Source: an uncultured Oscillibacter sp. (lineage in GTDB: Bacteria; Bacillota; Clostridia; Oscillospirales; Oscillospiraceae). From it: a stretch of DNA of 8,545 nucleotides. The stretch is taken from NCBI GenBank assembly GCA_900551885.1, contig URXS01000081.1, positions 1 through 8,545 on the forward strand, in the 5' to 3' direction. The notes under the pieces are model-generated. The model worked only from the letters and a program-made list of their open reading frames with translations. It searched no databases and was not told the origin of the DNA. Position 1 is the stretch's first letter. Each line of letters starts with the position of its first letter. Made by a program: the position numbers and the translations under genes. This document shows positions 1 to 6,206 of the stretch, piece after piece.

Positions 1-710
1 TCCTCCTCGTTGAAGAACCGCTCCTTCTGGACCCGGGTCATGTACAGGATGTCCAACTGAGGGATCACAGACTCCAAGTCGGTGGTCTGGGTGTAGGGGA
101 TGCCCTTCTTCTTGAAGGCCTCCTCCTTCACATACCGGGGCAGCTTCAGCTCCAGGGGGGAGATCAGCACGTAGTTGATGTCCGTATACCGGCTCAGGGC
201 ATTGACCAGAGAGTGGACGGTGCGGCCAAACTTCAGGTCACCGCAAAAACCGATGGTGAAGCCATTCAGCTTCCCCTTCTCCCGGTGGATGGTCAGCAGA
301 TCCGTCAGCGTCTGGGTGGGGTGGTTGTGGCCGCCGTCGCCAGCGTTGATGATGGGTACTTCGGAGAACTGGGCAGCGGCGTAGGGAGCGCCCTCCTTGG
401 GATGGCGCATGGCGATGATGTCGGCATAGCAACTGACGGTGTGGATCGTGTCGCCCACGGTCTCACCCTTGGCGGTAGAGCTGGACATGGCCTCGGAGAA
501 GCCCAGGGTGCTGCCGCCCAGGGCCAGCATGGCGGATTCAAAGCTGAGACGGGTGCGGGTGGAGGGCTCGAAGAACAGTGTGGCCAACTGCTTGTGGGCA
601 CAGGCGTTCTGGTACTTGGCGGGGTTGGCAATGATGTCCTCGGCAGTGGCGATCAGTTCGTCGATTTCCTCCACGCTCAGGTCCGTGATGTCAAGAAGGT
701 TTCTAGGCAT
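1..710 (-). CDS. pyrB: Aspartate carbamoyltransferase catalytic subunit, C-terminus cut off by window edge
   Basis: Condenses carbamoyl phosphate with L-aspartate to N-carbamoyl-L-aspartate, the first committed cytosolic step of pyrimidine synthesis. The visible 236 residues begin MPRNLLDITDLS and carry the family signatures: STRTR (50-54) for carbamoyl phosphate, K81 in SSTAKGET, MRHP (101-104), HPTQT (130-134), GDLKFGRTVHSL (157-168) and YMTRVQKERF (223-232). The last motif and the overall pattern resemble the E. coli PyrB type that pairs with a regulatory PyrI subunit, so pyrI could follow just outside the window (inference). The family is about 300-310 aa, so roughly 70 residues are missing to the left. 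The start is ATG at 708-710, preceded on the minus strand by AAAGGAGC at good spacing. It is the last visible gene of the operon and is separated from pyrE by a 183-nt hairpin-rich gap. Confidence 0.96.
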   Translation of the reverse strand, partial: MPRNLLDITDLSVEEIDELIATAEDIIANPAKYQNACAHKQLATLFFEPSTRTRLSFESAMLALGGSTLGFSEAMSSSTAKGETVGDTIHTVSCYADIIAMRHPKEGAPYAAAQFSEVPIINAGDGGHNHPTQTLTDLLTIHREKGKLNGFTIGFCGDLKFGRTVHSLVNALSRYTDINYVLISPLELKLPRYVKEEAFKKKGIPYTQTTDLESVIPQLDILYMTRVQKERFFNEE

Positions 711-788
711 GGGATTGCTCCTTTCAGCAAAGAGATTTGGAGCCCCGCGGGTATATGGCGGGACGGGAAAACAAAGAGAAATGGTGGC

Positions 789-810
789 GCTTTCGGCTTC
801 AGCCGGAAGC
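789..810. repeat. Stem-loop in pyrE-pyrB gap
   Basis: Near-perfect inverted repeat with a 9-10 bp stem (one G-T pair) and a tiny loop around TTCA. It has no T-run on either side, so it is not an obvious intrinsic terminator. It abuts the first copy of the short direct repeat at 807-825. An RNA-stabilising or processing hairpin between pyrE and pyrB is possible. Confidence 0.5.
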
Positions 811-900
811 GGAACGAACGAGGTTATATGAGCAGGGGCACCGCGCTTGCGCGGTGGGGAAAGGAGAAATAAACAAAGCGGAACGAGCGAAGTTTATTTC
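807..900. repeat. REP-like composite: two 19-nt direct repeats flanking a GC hairpin
   Basis: Copies of AAGCGGAACGAnCGAnGTT lie at 807-825 and 876-894, matching at 17 of 19 positions. Between them, 839-856 is a perfect hairpin (arms CACCGCG/CGCGGTG around CTTG). A 9-bp perfect inverted repeat GAAATAAAC/GTTTATTTC (866-874 and 892-900) overlaps the pyrE stop codon. No T-run follows any of these on the minus strand, so a terminator is unlikely. The mixture of palindromes and short repeats in an operon gap resembles repetitive extragenic elements, but whether it recurs elsewhere in the genome cannot be seen here. Confidence 0.45.
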
Positions 901-1535
901 GACGTGATCCAGCTTTCATCACTGGGGTTGGCCCGGAACTTCTTCAGGCGGTCAATATCCTCGGGGCGGATCTTGCCCTCGTCGGCAGCCACCGTGCAGA
1001 CCGCATCAAAATTGGACAGGCTGTAATTGGTGACGTTTGCGGCGGCCAGCCGGTCCAGACCCTTCTGGAGACCATAGGTGAAGATGGACACAATGCCAAG
1101 GACTTCGGCGCCTGCTTCCCGCAGGGCTTCCACTACTTCGATGCAGCTCCCCGCCGTGGAGATCAGGTCCTCCACCACAACCACCTTCTGGCCCGGCTCC
1201 AACTTGCCCTCGATGCGGTTCTGGCGGCCATGGTCCTTGTTGCCGGAGCGGACATAGCCCATGGGCAGGCCCATGAGATGGCCCACGATGGCGGCGTGGG
1301 CGATGCCGGCAGTGGAGGTGCCCATCAGGACCTCCACGTTGGGGTAGTGCTTGCAGATCAGGTCCACCAGGCCCTCCTCCACATGGGTGCGGACGGCGGG
1401 GGCGGTCAGCGTCAGGCGATTGTCACAGTAGATGGGGCTCTTGATGCCGCTGGCCCAGGTAAAGGGTTCGTCGGGCCGCAGAAAGACCGCTCCGATGGAG
1501 AGCAGGTCGTGGGCAATGGTCTGTTCCAGATTCAT
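894..1535 (-). CDS. pyrE: Orotate phosphoribosyltransferase
   Basis: Transfers the phosphoribosyl group of PRPP to orotate, giving orotidine 5'-phosphate (step five of the pathway), in the cytosol with Mg2+. The 213-aa product is full length for the family. The PRPP-binding signature VVVVEDLISTAGS is at residues 118-130, and the flexible catalytic loop region YVRSGNKDHGRQNRIEG starts near residue 94, with K100, H102 and R104 as likely active residues. The substrate-side segment FTWASGIKSPIYCDNR lies at 25-40. The start is ATG at 1533-1535 with AGGAGG eight bases upstream on the minus strand. It sits 49 nt after pyrF, and pyrF makes its substrate's next product, UMP. The stop codon falls inside a 9-bp inverted repeat. 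Confidence 0.97.
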   Translation of the reverse strand: MNLEQTIAHDLLSIGAVFLRPDEPFTWASGIKSPIYCDNRLTLTAPAVRTHVEEGLVDLICKHYPNVEVLMGTSTAGIAHAAIVGHLMGLPMGYVRSGNKDHGRQNRIEGKLEPGQKVVVVEDLISTAGSCIEVVEALREAGAEVLGIVSIFTYGLQKGLDRLAAANVTNYSLSNFDAVCTVAADEGKIRPEDIDRLKKFRANPSDESWITSK

Positions 1536-1584
1536 ATCAAAATCCTCCTAAGATAGAATACGAAGTGATTGGAAGGCTGGGATT

Positions 1585-2286
1585 TCAGCCCAGGAAGTCC
1601 TTCACGGCCCGGCGGTAGGCGGCCACAGGATCTTCTGCCTGGGTGATGGGGCGGCCCACCACAATGTAGTCACAGCCAGACTTGCCCGCCTTCTCCGGGG
1701 TCATGATGCGCTTTTGATCTCCCACGGCGCTGTCGGCGAAGCGGATGCCGGGCGTGACAGTGATGAAGGTGTCGCCGCACTTCTCCTTCACCAGTGCTGC
1801 CTCCAGGGGAGAGCAGACCACGCCGTCCAGGCCGGAGTCTGCGGCGTTTTTGGCGTAGGACATGACGGTTTCCGCCATAGGCACGTCGATCAGCAGCTCG
1901 TTTTTCAGAGCGGCGGCGTCGGTGGAAGTCAACTGGGTCACGGCAATCAGCAGCGGGCGAGAGCCATCAGGCCGGGTCAAGCCCTCCAGGGCGGCCTTCA
2001 TCATCTCGGAGGCGCCGGCGGCGTGAAGATTTACCATGTCCACGTCCAGACGGGAGAGAACATTCATGGCCCGCTTGACCGTGTTGGGGATGTCATGGAG
2101 CTTCAGGTCCAGAAAAATTTTGTGTCCCCGGGCCTTGATGTCCCGGACTACCTGGGGACCCTCAGCGTAGAACAGCTCCATGCCGATCTTTACGAACGGT
2201 TTTTCACCAGCGGGAAAACGGTCCAGGAAGGAGAGGGTTTCCTCCCGAGTGGGAAAATCCAGAGCAATGATGACGTCTTTAGCCAT
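1585..2286 (-). CDS. pyrF: Orotidine 5'-phosphate decarboxylase
   Basis: Decarboxylates OMP to UMP, the final step of de novo synthesis, without a cofactor, as a TIM-barrel dimer. The 233-aa length is typical of the bacterial short form. Visible catalytic features are D10 in ALDF, K33 in FVKIG, and the signature DLKLHDIPNTV (60-70), which supplies D60, K62 and D65. The phosphate-binding TPGIR is at 178-182 and GRPIT at 211-215. The start is ATG at 2284-2286 with AGGAGG eight bases upstream. The gene overlaps the end of pyrD by 8 nt in another frame, suggesting translational coupling. Nothing appears damaged. Confidence 0.97.
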   Translation of the reverse strand: MAKDVIIALDFPTREETLSFLDRFPAGEKPFVKIGMELFYAEGPQVVRDIKARGHKIFLDLKLHDIPNTVKRAMNVLSRLDVDMVNLHAAGASEMMKAALEGLTRPDGSRPLLIAVTQLTSTDAAALKNELLIDVPMAETVMSYAKNAADSGLDGVVCSPLEAALVKEKCGDTFITVTPGIRFADSAVGDQKRIMTPEKAGKSGCDYIVVGRPITQAEDPVAAYRRAVKDFLG

Positions 2287-3196
2287 GGTGGGCGCCTCCT
2301 GTCAGTTCAGAAATGTTCTCAACGCCCAGCCGCGCGCACACGGAGGGCAGGTTTTCAATGATGGTTTTGCAGGCATAGGGATCCCGGAGATTGGCGGCGC
2401 CAATCTCCACGGCGGAAGCTCCGGCCAGCATCATTTCACACACGTCTTCGGCGGAGGAAACACCGCCGCAGCCGATGATGGGCAGCTTTACCGCCTCGTA
2501 CACGTCCCAGACCATCCGCACCGCCACCGGGAACACGGCGGGGCCGGAGAGACCGCCGGTACGGTTAGCCAGCAGGGACCGTTTCGTCTTCAGGTCAATC
2601 CGCATACCAAGCAAAGTGTTGATTAGGCAGATGCCGTCGGCTCCCTCGGAGGCACAGGCCCGGGCGATGGCGGCAATGTCGGTGACATTGGGGGAAAGCT
2701 TCATGAACACGGGCTTGTCCGTCACGGCCCGGACGGCCTTTGTCACTGCCGCGGCGCCCTGGGGGTCGGAACCGAAGTTCTGGCCGCCTGCGTGGACATT
2801 GGGGCAGGAGATGTTGACCTCCAGGATCTTCACCTGGTCCACGTCGTTCAGCTTCCGGCAGTTTTCCGCGTACTCCTCCAGGGAGAAGCCGCCCACATTG
2901 GCGATGACAGGTCCCTGATAAATTTTTGCGATATTGGGCACCTCATTGGCAATGACCGCATCGATGCCGGGGTTCTGAAGGCCTACGGCGTTCAGCATAC
3001 CGCCCTCGGTCTCTGCGATCCGGGGCTGGGGATTGCCCAGCCGGGCATCGCCGGTGGTGCCTTTCCAGGAGAAGCTCCCCAGAATGTTCAAATCATACAG
3101 CTCCGCATACTCACGGCCGTAGCCAAAGGTACCGGAGGCGGGGATCACAGGGTTTTTCAGTTCCACACCCGCCAGGGAAACAGTCAGATTCACCAT
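2279..3196 (-). CDS. pyrD: Dihydroorotate dehydrogenase type 1B, catalytic subunit
   Basis: FMN-containing subunit that oxidises dihydroorotate to orotate and, with PyrK, passes electrons to NAD+. The 305-aa length fits the soluble class 1B. NxSCPNV (128-134) gives the class 1 catalytic cysteine at C131, which separates it from the membrane-bound class 2 enzymes that use serine. Other signatures are the N-terminal NPVIPASGTFGYG (15-27), SWKGTT (43-48), MKLSPN (165-170), INT (192-194) and the FMN phosphate-binding GCGGVSS (242-248). It starts with ATG at 3194-3196, overlapping the pyrK end by 7 nt. The AGGAGG for it lies within the last pyrK codons. The adjacent pyrK confirms type B (family knowledge). 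Confidence 0.97.
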   Translation of the reverse strand: MVNLTVSLAGVELKNPVIPASGTFGYGREYAELYDLNILGSFSWKGTTGDARLGNPQPRIAETEGGMLNAVGLQNPGIDAVIANEVPNIAKIYQGPVIANVGGFSLEEYAENCRKLNDVDQVKILEVNISCPNVHAGGQNFGSDPQGAAAVTKAVRAVTDKPVFMKLSPNVTDIAAIARACASEGADGICLINTLLGMRIDLKTKRSLLANRTGGLSGPAVFPVAVRMVWDVYEAVKLPIIGCGGVSSAEDVCEMMLAGASAVEIGAANLRDPYACKTIIENLPSVCARLGVENISELTGGAHHG

Positions 3197-3930
3197 ACGA
3201 TCTCCTCCTGGTACAGGATGGGCCCGTCCTTGCAGACCCGCTTGTAGCCGCCGACGGTGGGAACGGTGCAGCCCATGCAGGCGCCGAAGCCGCAGCCCAT
3301 CCGGGCCTCAAAGCTGTACTGTCCACCGGTCAGCCCCGGCAGGCTGTGGACGGCCTTCAGCATGGGCAGAGGGCCGCAGGCGAACACATAGGTGAGGTTC
3401 GGAAGCTTTTTCAGGCAGTCGGTAACGAAACCGCGGGTTCCCATGCTTCCATCCTCGGTGGCGATCATCAGCCGGCAGCCCAGGGCGGCGAACTCCTCCA
3501 GATAGTAGGCGTCCTTCCCGGAGCGGAAGCCCAGCACCACCGTGGGGGTCCGGCCCTGGTCCAGCAGGCACCGGGCCAGGCCGTACAGAGGAGCGGCGCC
3601 AATTCCGCCACCTACCAGCACTGGCTCGCTGCCACCGAAGGCGGTGTCGAAGCCATTGCCCAAACCGCTGAGCACATCCAGCTCCGTACCCGGCACGCAG
3701 CGGACCAGATCGTGGGTGCCGCCGCCCACCACCTTCACCAGCAGCATCAATGCCCCGTCTTTTGTCCAGTTGCAGATGGAGATAGGACGGCGCAGGAAAT
3801 GGCCGGGTAAGGAGATGTTGACGAATTGGCCCGGGGCGGTGATGGCAGAGGTGTCACCGGAGAGAATTAATTCATAGGTGTCGGCTGTCAGTTGCCGGGC
3901 GTGCTCCATGGTGAAGAGGGACTGTTTCAT
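3190..3930 (-). CDS. pyrK: Dihydroorotate dehydrogenase electron-transfer subunit
   Basis: Flavin and iron-sulfur subunit that relays electrons from the FMN of PyrD to NAD+. The 246-aa protein shows the ferredoxin-reductase-like layout: FLRRPISICN (46-55) for FAD binding, GGGIGAAPL (107-115) and CGPLPML (185-191) for the nucleotide domain. Four C-terminal cysteines, C213, C218, C221 and C233 (MGCGFGACMGC ... RVCKDGP), are spaced as in the [2Fe-2S] site of this family. An in-frame extension upstream to 4014 exists, but ATG 3928-3930 is chosen: it has AGGAGG ten bases upstream, it gives the family length, and it makes an ATGA 4-nt overlap with the pyrC stop. The product overlaps pyrD by 7 nt. 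Confidence 0.96.
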   Translation of the reverse strand: MKQSLFTMEHARQLTADTYELILSGDTSAITAPGQFVNISLPGHFLRRPISICNWTKDGALMLLVKVVGGGTHDLVRCVPGTELDVLSGLGNGFDTAFGGSEPVLVGGGIGAAPLYGLARCLLDQGRTPTVVLGFRSGKDAYYLEEFAALGCRLMIATEDGSMGTRGFVTDCLKKLPNLTYVFACGPLPMLKAVHSLPGLTGGQYSFEARMGCGFGACMGCTVPTVGGYKRVCKDGPILYQEEIVW

Positions 3931-5216
3931 AGCAGTGGTTCCTCCTGTTTGAAGTCGGTATAGACCAGCTCCCCGTCGCAGATGGTGGCGGCCACGGCGG
4001 CGGCCACGCCCCATCCGTCAAAGGGGGTGGCCCGTCCCAGGGAACGGAACGAGGAGCTGTCGATCATATGGGGCCTGTTCAGGTCCAGCACCGTGAGATC
4101 GGCTGGCTCGCCGGGAGCGATATCTCCGCCGGGCAGATGGAAGATGCGCCGGGGGTTGATACACATGGCATTGAGGAGGGTTTCCATAGGCACGATGCCC
4201 GGCCGCACCAACTGGGTGTACAGCACCGGGAAGGCGCACTCCAGACCCACGATGCCGTTGAGGCTCTGGCGCAAACCACCGGCCTTCTCCTGGGCAGAAT
4301 GCGGAGCATGGTCCGTGGCGATGCAGTCCACGGTGCCGTCCAGCAAGCCCTCCAGCAATGCGTCCCGATCGGCAGCGGAACGGATGGGGGGGTTCATGCG
4401 GAACCGGCCCTCATCCAGCAGGTCCTCGTCGCACAGCACCAGATAATGGGGGCCGGTTTCGCAGGTGACGGGAAGGCCTTCCGCCTTGGCTTTGCGAATC
4501 AGGGCCACGGATTCCTTGGTGGATACGTGGCGCACATGGTAGCGGCAGCCAGTTTCCCGTACCAGCCGTAAGTCCCGCTCCACCTGCCGCCACTCACTTT
4601 CGGAGCGATTGCCAGTCAGGCCGGTTTTCCGGGCAAATGTGCCGTCGTGGACACACCAGCCTTTCGTCAACAGGGATTCGTCTTCGCAGTGAGCCACGAT
4701 GGGCTTGTCCAGTTGCTTGGCAAGCTCCATGGCCTGACGCATTTCACTTTCAGCCTGTACACCCTTGCCGTCATCAGAAAAGCCGCAGACATGGGGGGCC
4801 AGCTCCGTCATGGCGGAGAGCACCTGCCCTGTCTCACCTACAGTAATGGCGCCGTAGGGAAAGACATGAACTTTGGCGTCCCGGCGGATGATGGCCAGTT
4901 GGGTTTCCAGATGTTCCAGACTGTCCGGTACCGGTTTCAGATTGGGCATGGCGCACACCGCTGTGTACCCGCCGGCGGCGGCCGCAGACGTACCGGAGAA
5001 AATCGTCTCCTTATAAGAAAATCCAGGCTCTCGAAGATGAACGTGGACATCAACGAAACCTGGAACGATCAACAAATCGGAACATTCAATTACGGAATAG
5101 CCTTCCTTGGGAAGAGAGGGGGAAACGGAAACAATGCGGCCCTGGTCCATGGCCACGTCCATCTGGCGGAAGCTGCCGCTGCAAAAAACGGTCCCGCCGG
5201 TCAACAGCAAACTCAT
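3927..5216 (-). CDS. pyrC: Dihydroorotase, class I
   Basis: Zinc enzyme of the amidohydrolase superfamily that cyclises N-carbamoyl-aspartate to dihydroorotate. The 429-aa length fits the class I (Bacillus-type) enzymes. Metal and active-site motifs are DVHVHLREPG (56-65, metal ligands H58 and H60), GFSDDG (145-150, where class I enzymes use an Asp as bridging ligand), VAHCED (174-179), RHVS (229-232) and the catalytic ATDHAPH (300-306). A start at 5240 is possible in frame, but ATG 5214-5216 is preferred. AAGGAG lies seven bases upstream, the protein then begins MSLLLTGGTV as relatives do, and the promoter leaves only about 30 nt of leader. It is the first gene of the operon and ends in an ATGA overlap with pyrK. 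Confidence 0.96.
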   Translation of the reverse strand: MSLLLTGGTVFCSGSFRQMDVAMDQGRIVSVSPSLPKEGYSVIECSDLLIVPGFVDVHVHLREPGFSYKETIFSGTSAAAAGGYTAVCAMPNLKPVPDSLEHLETQLAIIRRDAKVHVFPYGAITVGETGQVLSAMTELAPHVCGFSDDGKGVQAESEMRQAMELAKQLDKPIVAHCEDESLLTKGWCVHDGTFARKTGLTGNRSESEWRQVERDLRLVRETGCRYHVRHVSTKESVALIRKAKAEGLPVTCETGPHYLVLCDEDLLDEGRFRMNPPIRSAADRDALLEGLLDGTVDCIATDHAPHSAQEKAGGLRQSLNGIVGLECAFPVLYTQLVRPGIVPMETLLNAMCINPRRIFHLPGGDIAPGEPADLTVLDLNRPHMIDSSSFRSLGRATPFDGWGVAAAVAATICDGELVYTDFKQEEPLL

Positions 5217-5254
5217 GATGTCTCTCCTTCCTCTGCACATTCATTCAACATATT

Positions 5255-5283
5255 ATAATATCCAAAAGAAAGTTTCTTGTCAA
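5255..5283 (-). promoter_or_regulatory. Promoter of the pyr operon
   Basis: On the minus strand a perfect -35 box TTGACA (5278-5283) is followed after exactly 17 bases by -10 TATTAT (5255-5260). Transcription should start near 5248, giving a leader of about 32 nt before the pyrC ATG. That is too short for the PyrR-binding antiterminator/terminator arrangement usual in Bacillus pyr operons, and I see none. Confidence 0.8.
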
Positions 5284-5588
5284 CGGCTTTTCCTCCGGCA
5301 GAACCCATAAAAAGCGAGGCTTTTAGCAGCACTTTTTTGTCTCCGTTCAAGCAAAAAATGCCTGCTGAAAAATGGTGGAGGGGTTGCTTTTTTGAAGGGA
5401 CACGAAAATTGATCTGCAAAAAACATATTGTCCAGAGAAATTTAAAAGAGAAAGTGGAGAAAGTAAAAAGCGATTTAATATTATGTAAAATAAGAGCTGG
5501 ATTTTTGAAATGCAGAAAACTTTATAAAGAGGAATTACATATTTTGGAATTTATTGGCGTAATGATTGAGAATAAAGAAAAAAACGGG

Positions 5589-5618
5589 TGTTGAAAACCT
5601 GGTGGAAAATGTGAATAA
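5589..5618 (-). other. Cluster of three DnaA-box-like 9-mers
   Basis: Read on the minus strand, TTATTCACA (5610-5618), TTTTCCACC (5601-5609) and TTTTCAACA (5589-5597) lie in tandem, same orientation, in AT-rich DNA. The first fits the TTATNCACA DnaA-box consensus; the others are one or two bases off. No dnaA, dnaN or rpmH is nearby, so a chromosomal origin is not claimed. Chance in AT-rich sequence is possible. Confidence 0.25.
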
Positions 5619-5705
5619 CTCATTGTAGATTTAGTTTATTCCGAAAGTTATGTAAATGTAATTTTATGGAAAAAGGAAAAAGAAGAAAAACTTCAATAGG
5701 GAAAA

Positions 5706-5732
5706 CAGCCAAAATTCATCGAATTTTGGCTG
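5706..5732 (-). terminator. Perfect 12-bp stem-loop, possible minus-strand terminator
   Basis: Arms CAGCCAAAATTC and GAATTTTGGCTG pair perfectly around a 3-nt loop (5718-5720). On the minus strand the stem is followed by TTTTCCC; on the plus strand no T-run follows. It could be a weak minus-strand terminator, or an orphan from a lost gene, because no gene ends here. Confidence 0.45.
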
Positions 5733-5894
5733 GCTAAACTGGGGGGTCAGGCAGACAGGAAAAGGACTTTTTTCCGCGAAAGCGCAAAAAATCTACAAAA
5801 TGACCGAATATAAAATGCAGGAAATCTTTCAAAAATACGAATTGTAATCAAATGATGGGGGTATTTGTCGGTAAAAACCAGATGGAAATAAGTG

Positions 5895-5923
5895 TTGACG
5901 GTACTCAAAAAATATGCTATACT
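5895..5923 (+). promoter_or_regulatory. Promoter of tRNA-Thr
   Basis: A -35 box TTGACG (5895-5900) is followed after 17 bases by -10 TATACT (5918-5923). The expected start near 5930 lies about 25 nt upstream of the mature tRNA 5' end. It is on the chromosomal side of the integration point, so tRNA expression does not depend on the element for its start. Confidence 0.75.
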
Positions 5924-5954
5924 TTGCCACGTCCGAAATGGACCTGATCGATGT

Positions 5955-6030
5955 GCTAGTGTAGCTCAGTCGGTAGAGCAGCTGATTCGTAATCAGCAGG
6001 TCAGGTGTTCGAGTCACCCCACTAGCTCCA
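5955..6030 (+). tRNA. tRNA-Thr, anticodon CGT, encoded CCA
   Basis: The cloverleaf folds by eye. The 7-bp acceptor is GCTAGTG (5955-5961) with CACTAGC (6020-6026). The D arm has GCTC/GAGC. The anticodon stem is GCTGA/TCAGC with loop TTCGTAA (5986-5992), and CGT at 5988-5990 reads the Thr codon ACG. The T arm contains TTCGAGT, with one A-C mismatch at the outer pair of its stem. The discriminator is T (6027) and CCA is encoded at 6028-6030. From the anticodon loop to 6027 this gene is also the left attachment repeat of the integrated element, and the gene stays complete after insertion. Confidence 0.96.
5986..6027. repeat. attL: Left attachment site, 42-bp direct repeat inside tRNA-Thr
   Basis: Identical over 42 bp to 8504-8545. 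Identity begins precisely at the first base of the anticodon loop; the base before differs (A at 5985, T at 8503). The anticodon stem arms around the loop form a natural inverted repeat, a common core-site layout for tyrosine integrases that recombine in tRNA anticodon loops. Confidence 0.93.
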
Positions 6031-6035
6031 CAGGG

Positions 6036-6068
6036 CGCCCCGAAAACGATCGTTTTCGGGGCGTTTTT
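6036..6068 (+). terminator. Intrinsic terminator of tRNA-Thr
   Basis: A perfect 28-bp palindrome (6036-6063, arms starting CGCCCCGAAAACGA) is followed directly by TTTTT (6064-6068), six bases after the CCA. It is a strong plus-strand terminator. It lies to the right of the attachment repeat, so it belongs to the element rather than to the original chromosome. Confidence 0.88.
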
Positions 6069-6109
6069 CTATGTAAAAAGTTCTCGTTTTGAAGAGGCTG
6101 CAAGGCCTA

Positions 6110-6140
6110 GACCCACACCGTGACCCACACGGGTGAAAAA
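6110..6140 (+). repeat. Left arm-type repeat pair, putative integrase binding
   Basis: Two tandem 12-mers, GACCCACACCGT (6110-6121) and GACCCACACGGG (6122-6133), followed by TGAAAAA. The whole 31-nt block recurs in the same orientation at 8372-8402 with 28 of 31 matches. Paired direct repeats near each end of an integrative element are the usual form of arm-type sites bound by the integrase N-terminal domain; binding here is inferred. Confidence 0.6.
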
Positions 6141-6185
6141 ACGAAGCGCACTGGCAGGGAAGTTCGGCTTCCCAACCGGTGCGCT
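6136..6185 (-). terminator. Intrinsic terminator of the integrase gene
   Basis: A long stem pairs 6145-6154 with 6176-6185 (one G-T pair), then after a small internal loop GGGAAG (6157-6162) with CTTCCC (6168-6173) around TTCGG. On the minus strand it is followed by CG and TTTTTT (6136-6141). It lies 22 bases beyond the integrase stop and faces the tRNA terminator, so it should protect the tRNA from antisense transcription. Confidence 0.85.
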
Positions 6186-6206
6186 GCTTTGCTTTTAGGG
6201 TGGGTT

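Larger units (their letters stand above)
5284..5894. other. AT-rich gene-free intergenic region
   Basis: Roughly 600 bp of sequence much richer in A and T than the flanks. Short open frames exist on both strands, but they lack ribosome binding sites, recognisable domains and plausible starts, so I call no gene. Its contents are the stem-loop at 5706-5732, the DnaA-box-like cluster at 5589-5618, and an imperfect inverted repeat around 5325-5367 containing T-runs and A-runs. A decayed gene or older insertion scar would fit, but that is inference. Confidence 0.6.

Noticed and set aside
3931..4014. Longer pyrK start at 4014
   Set aside because: It adds an Arg-rich 28-residue extension lying inside pyrC, while ATG at 3930 has a good ribosome site, the family length and an ATGA overlap.
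5217..5500. PyrR-type attenuator or other riboswitch upstream of pyrC
   Set aside because: The promoter is only about 30 nt from the start codon, and no PyrR-loop consensus or aptamer pattern was found by eye.
5277..5594. Plus-strand 105-codon open frame in the AT-rich region
   Set aside because: It needs a TTG start without a ribosome binding site, runs antisense over the pyr promoter, and its Lys/Glu-rich translation is expected from purine-rich AT sequence.
5589..5618. Chromosomal replication origin
   Set aside because: There are only three box-like sequences, two of them imperfect, and no dnaA, dnaN or rpmH nearby; kept only as a low-confidence cluster.
5989..6027. CRISPR array suggested by repeated sequence
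   Set aside because: There are only two copies about 2.5 kb apart, both explained as tRNA attachment repeats; no regular spacers or cas genes.
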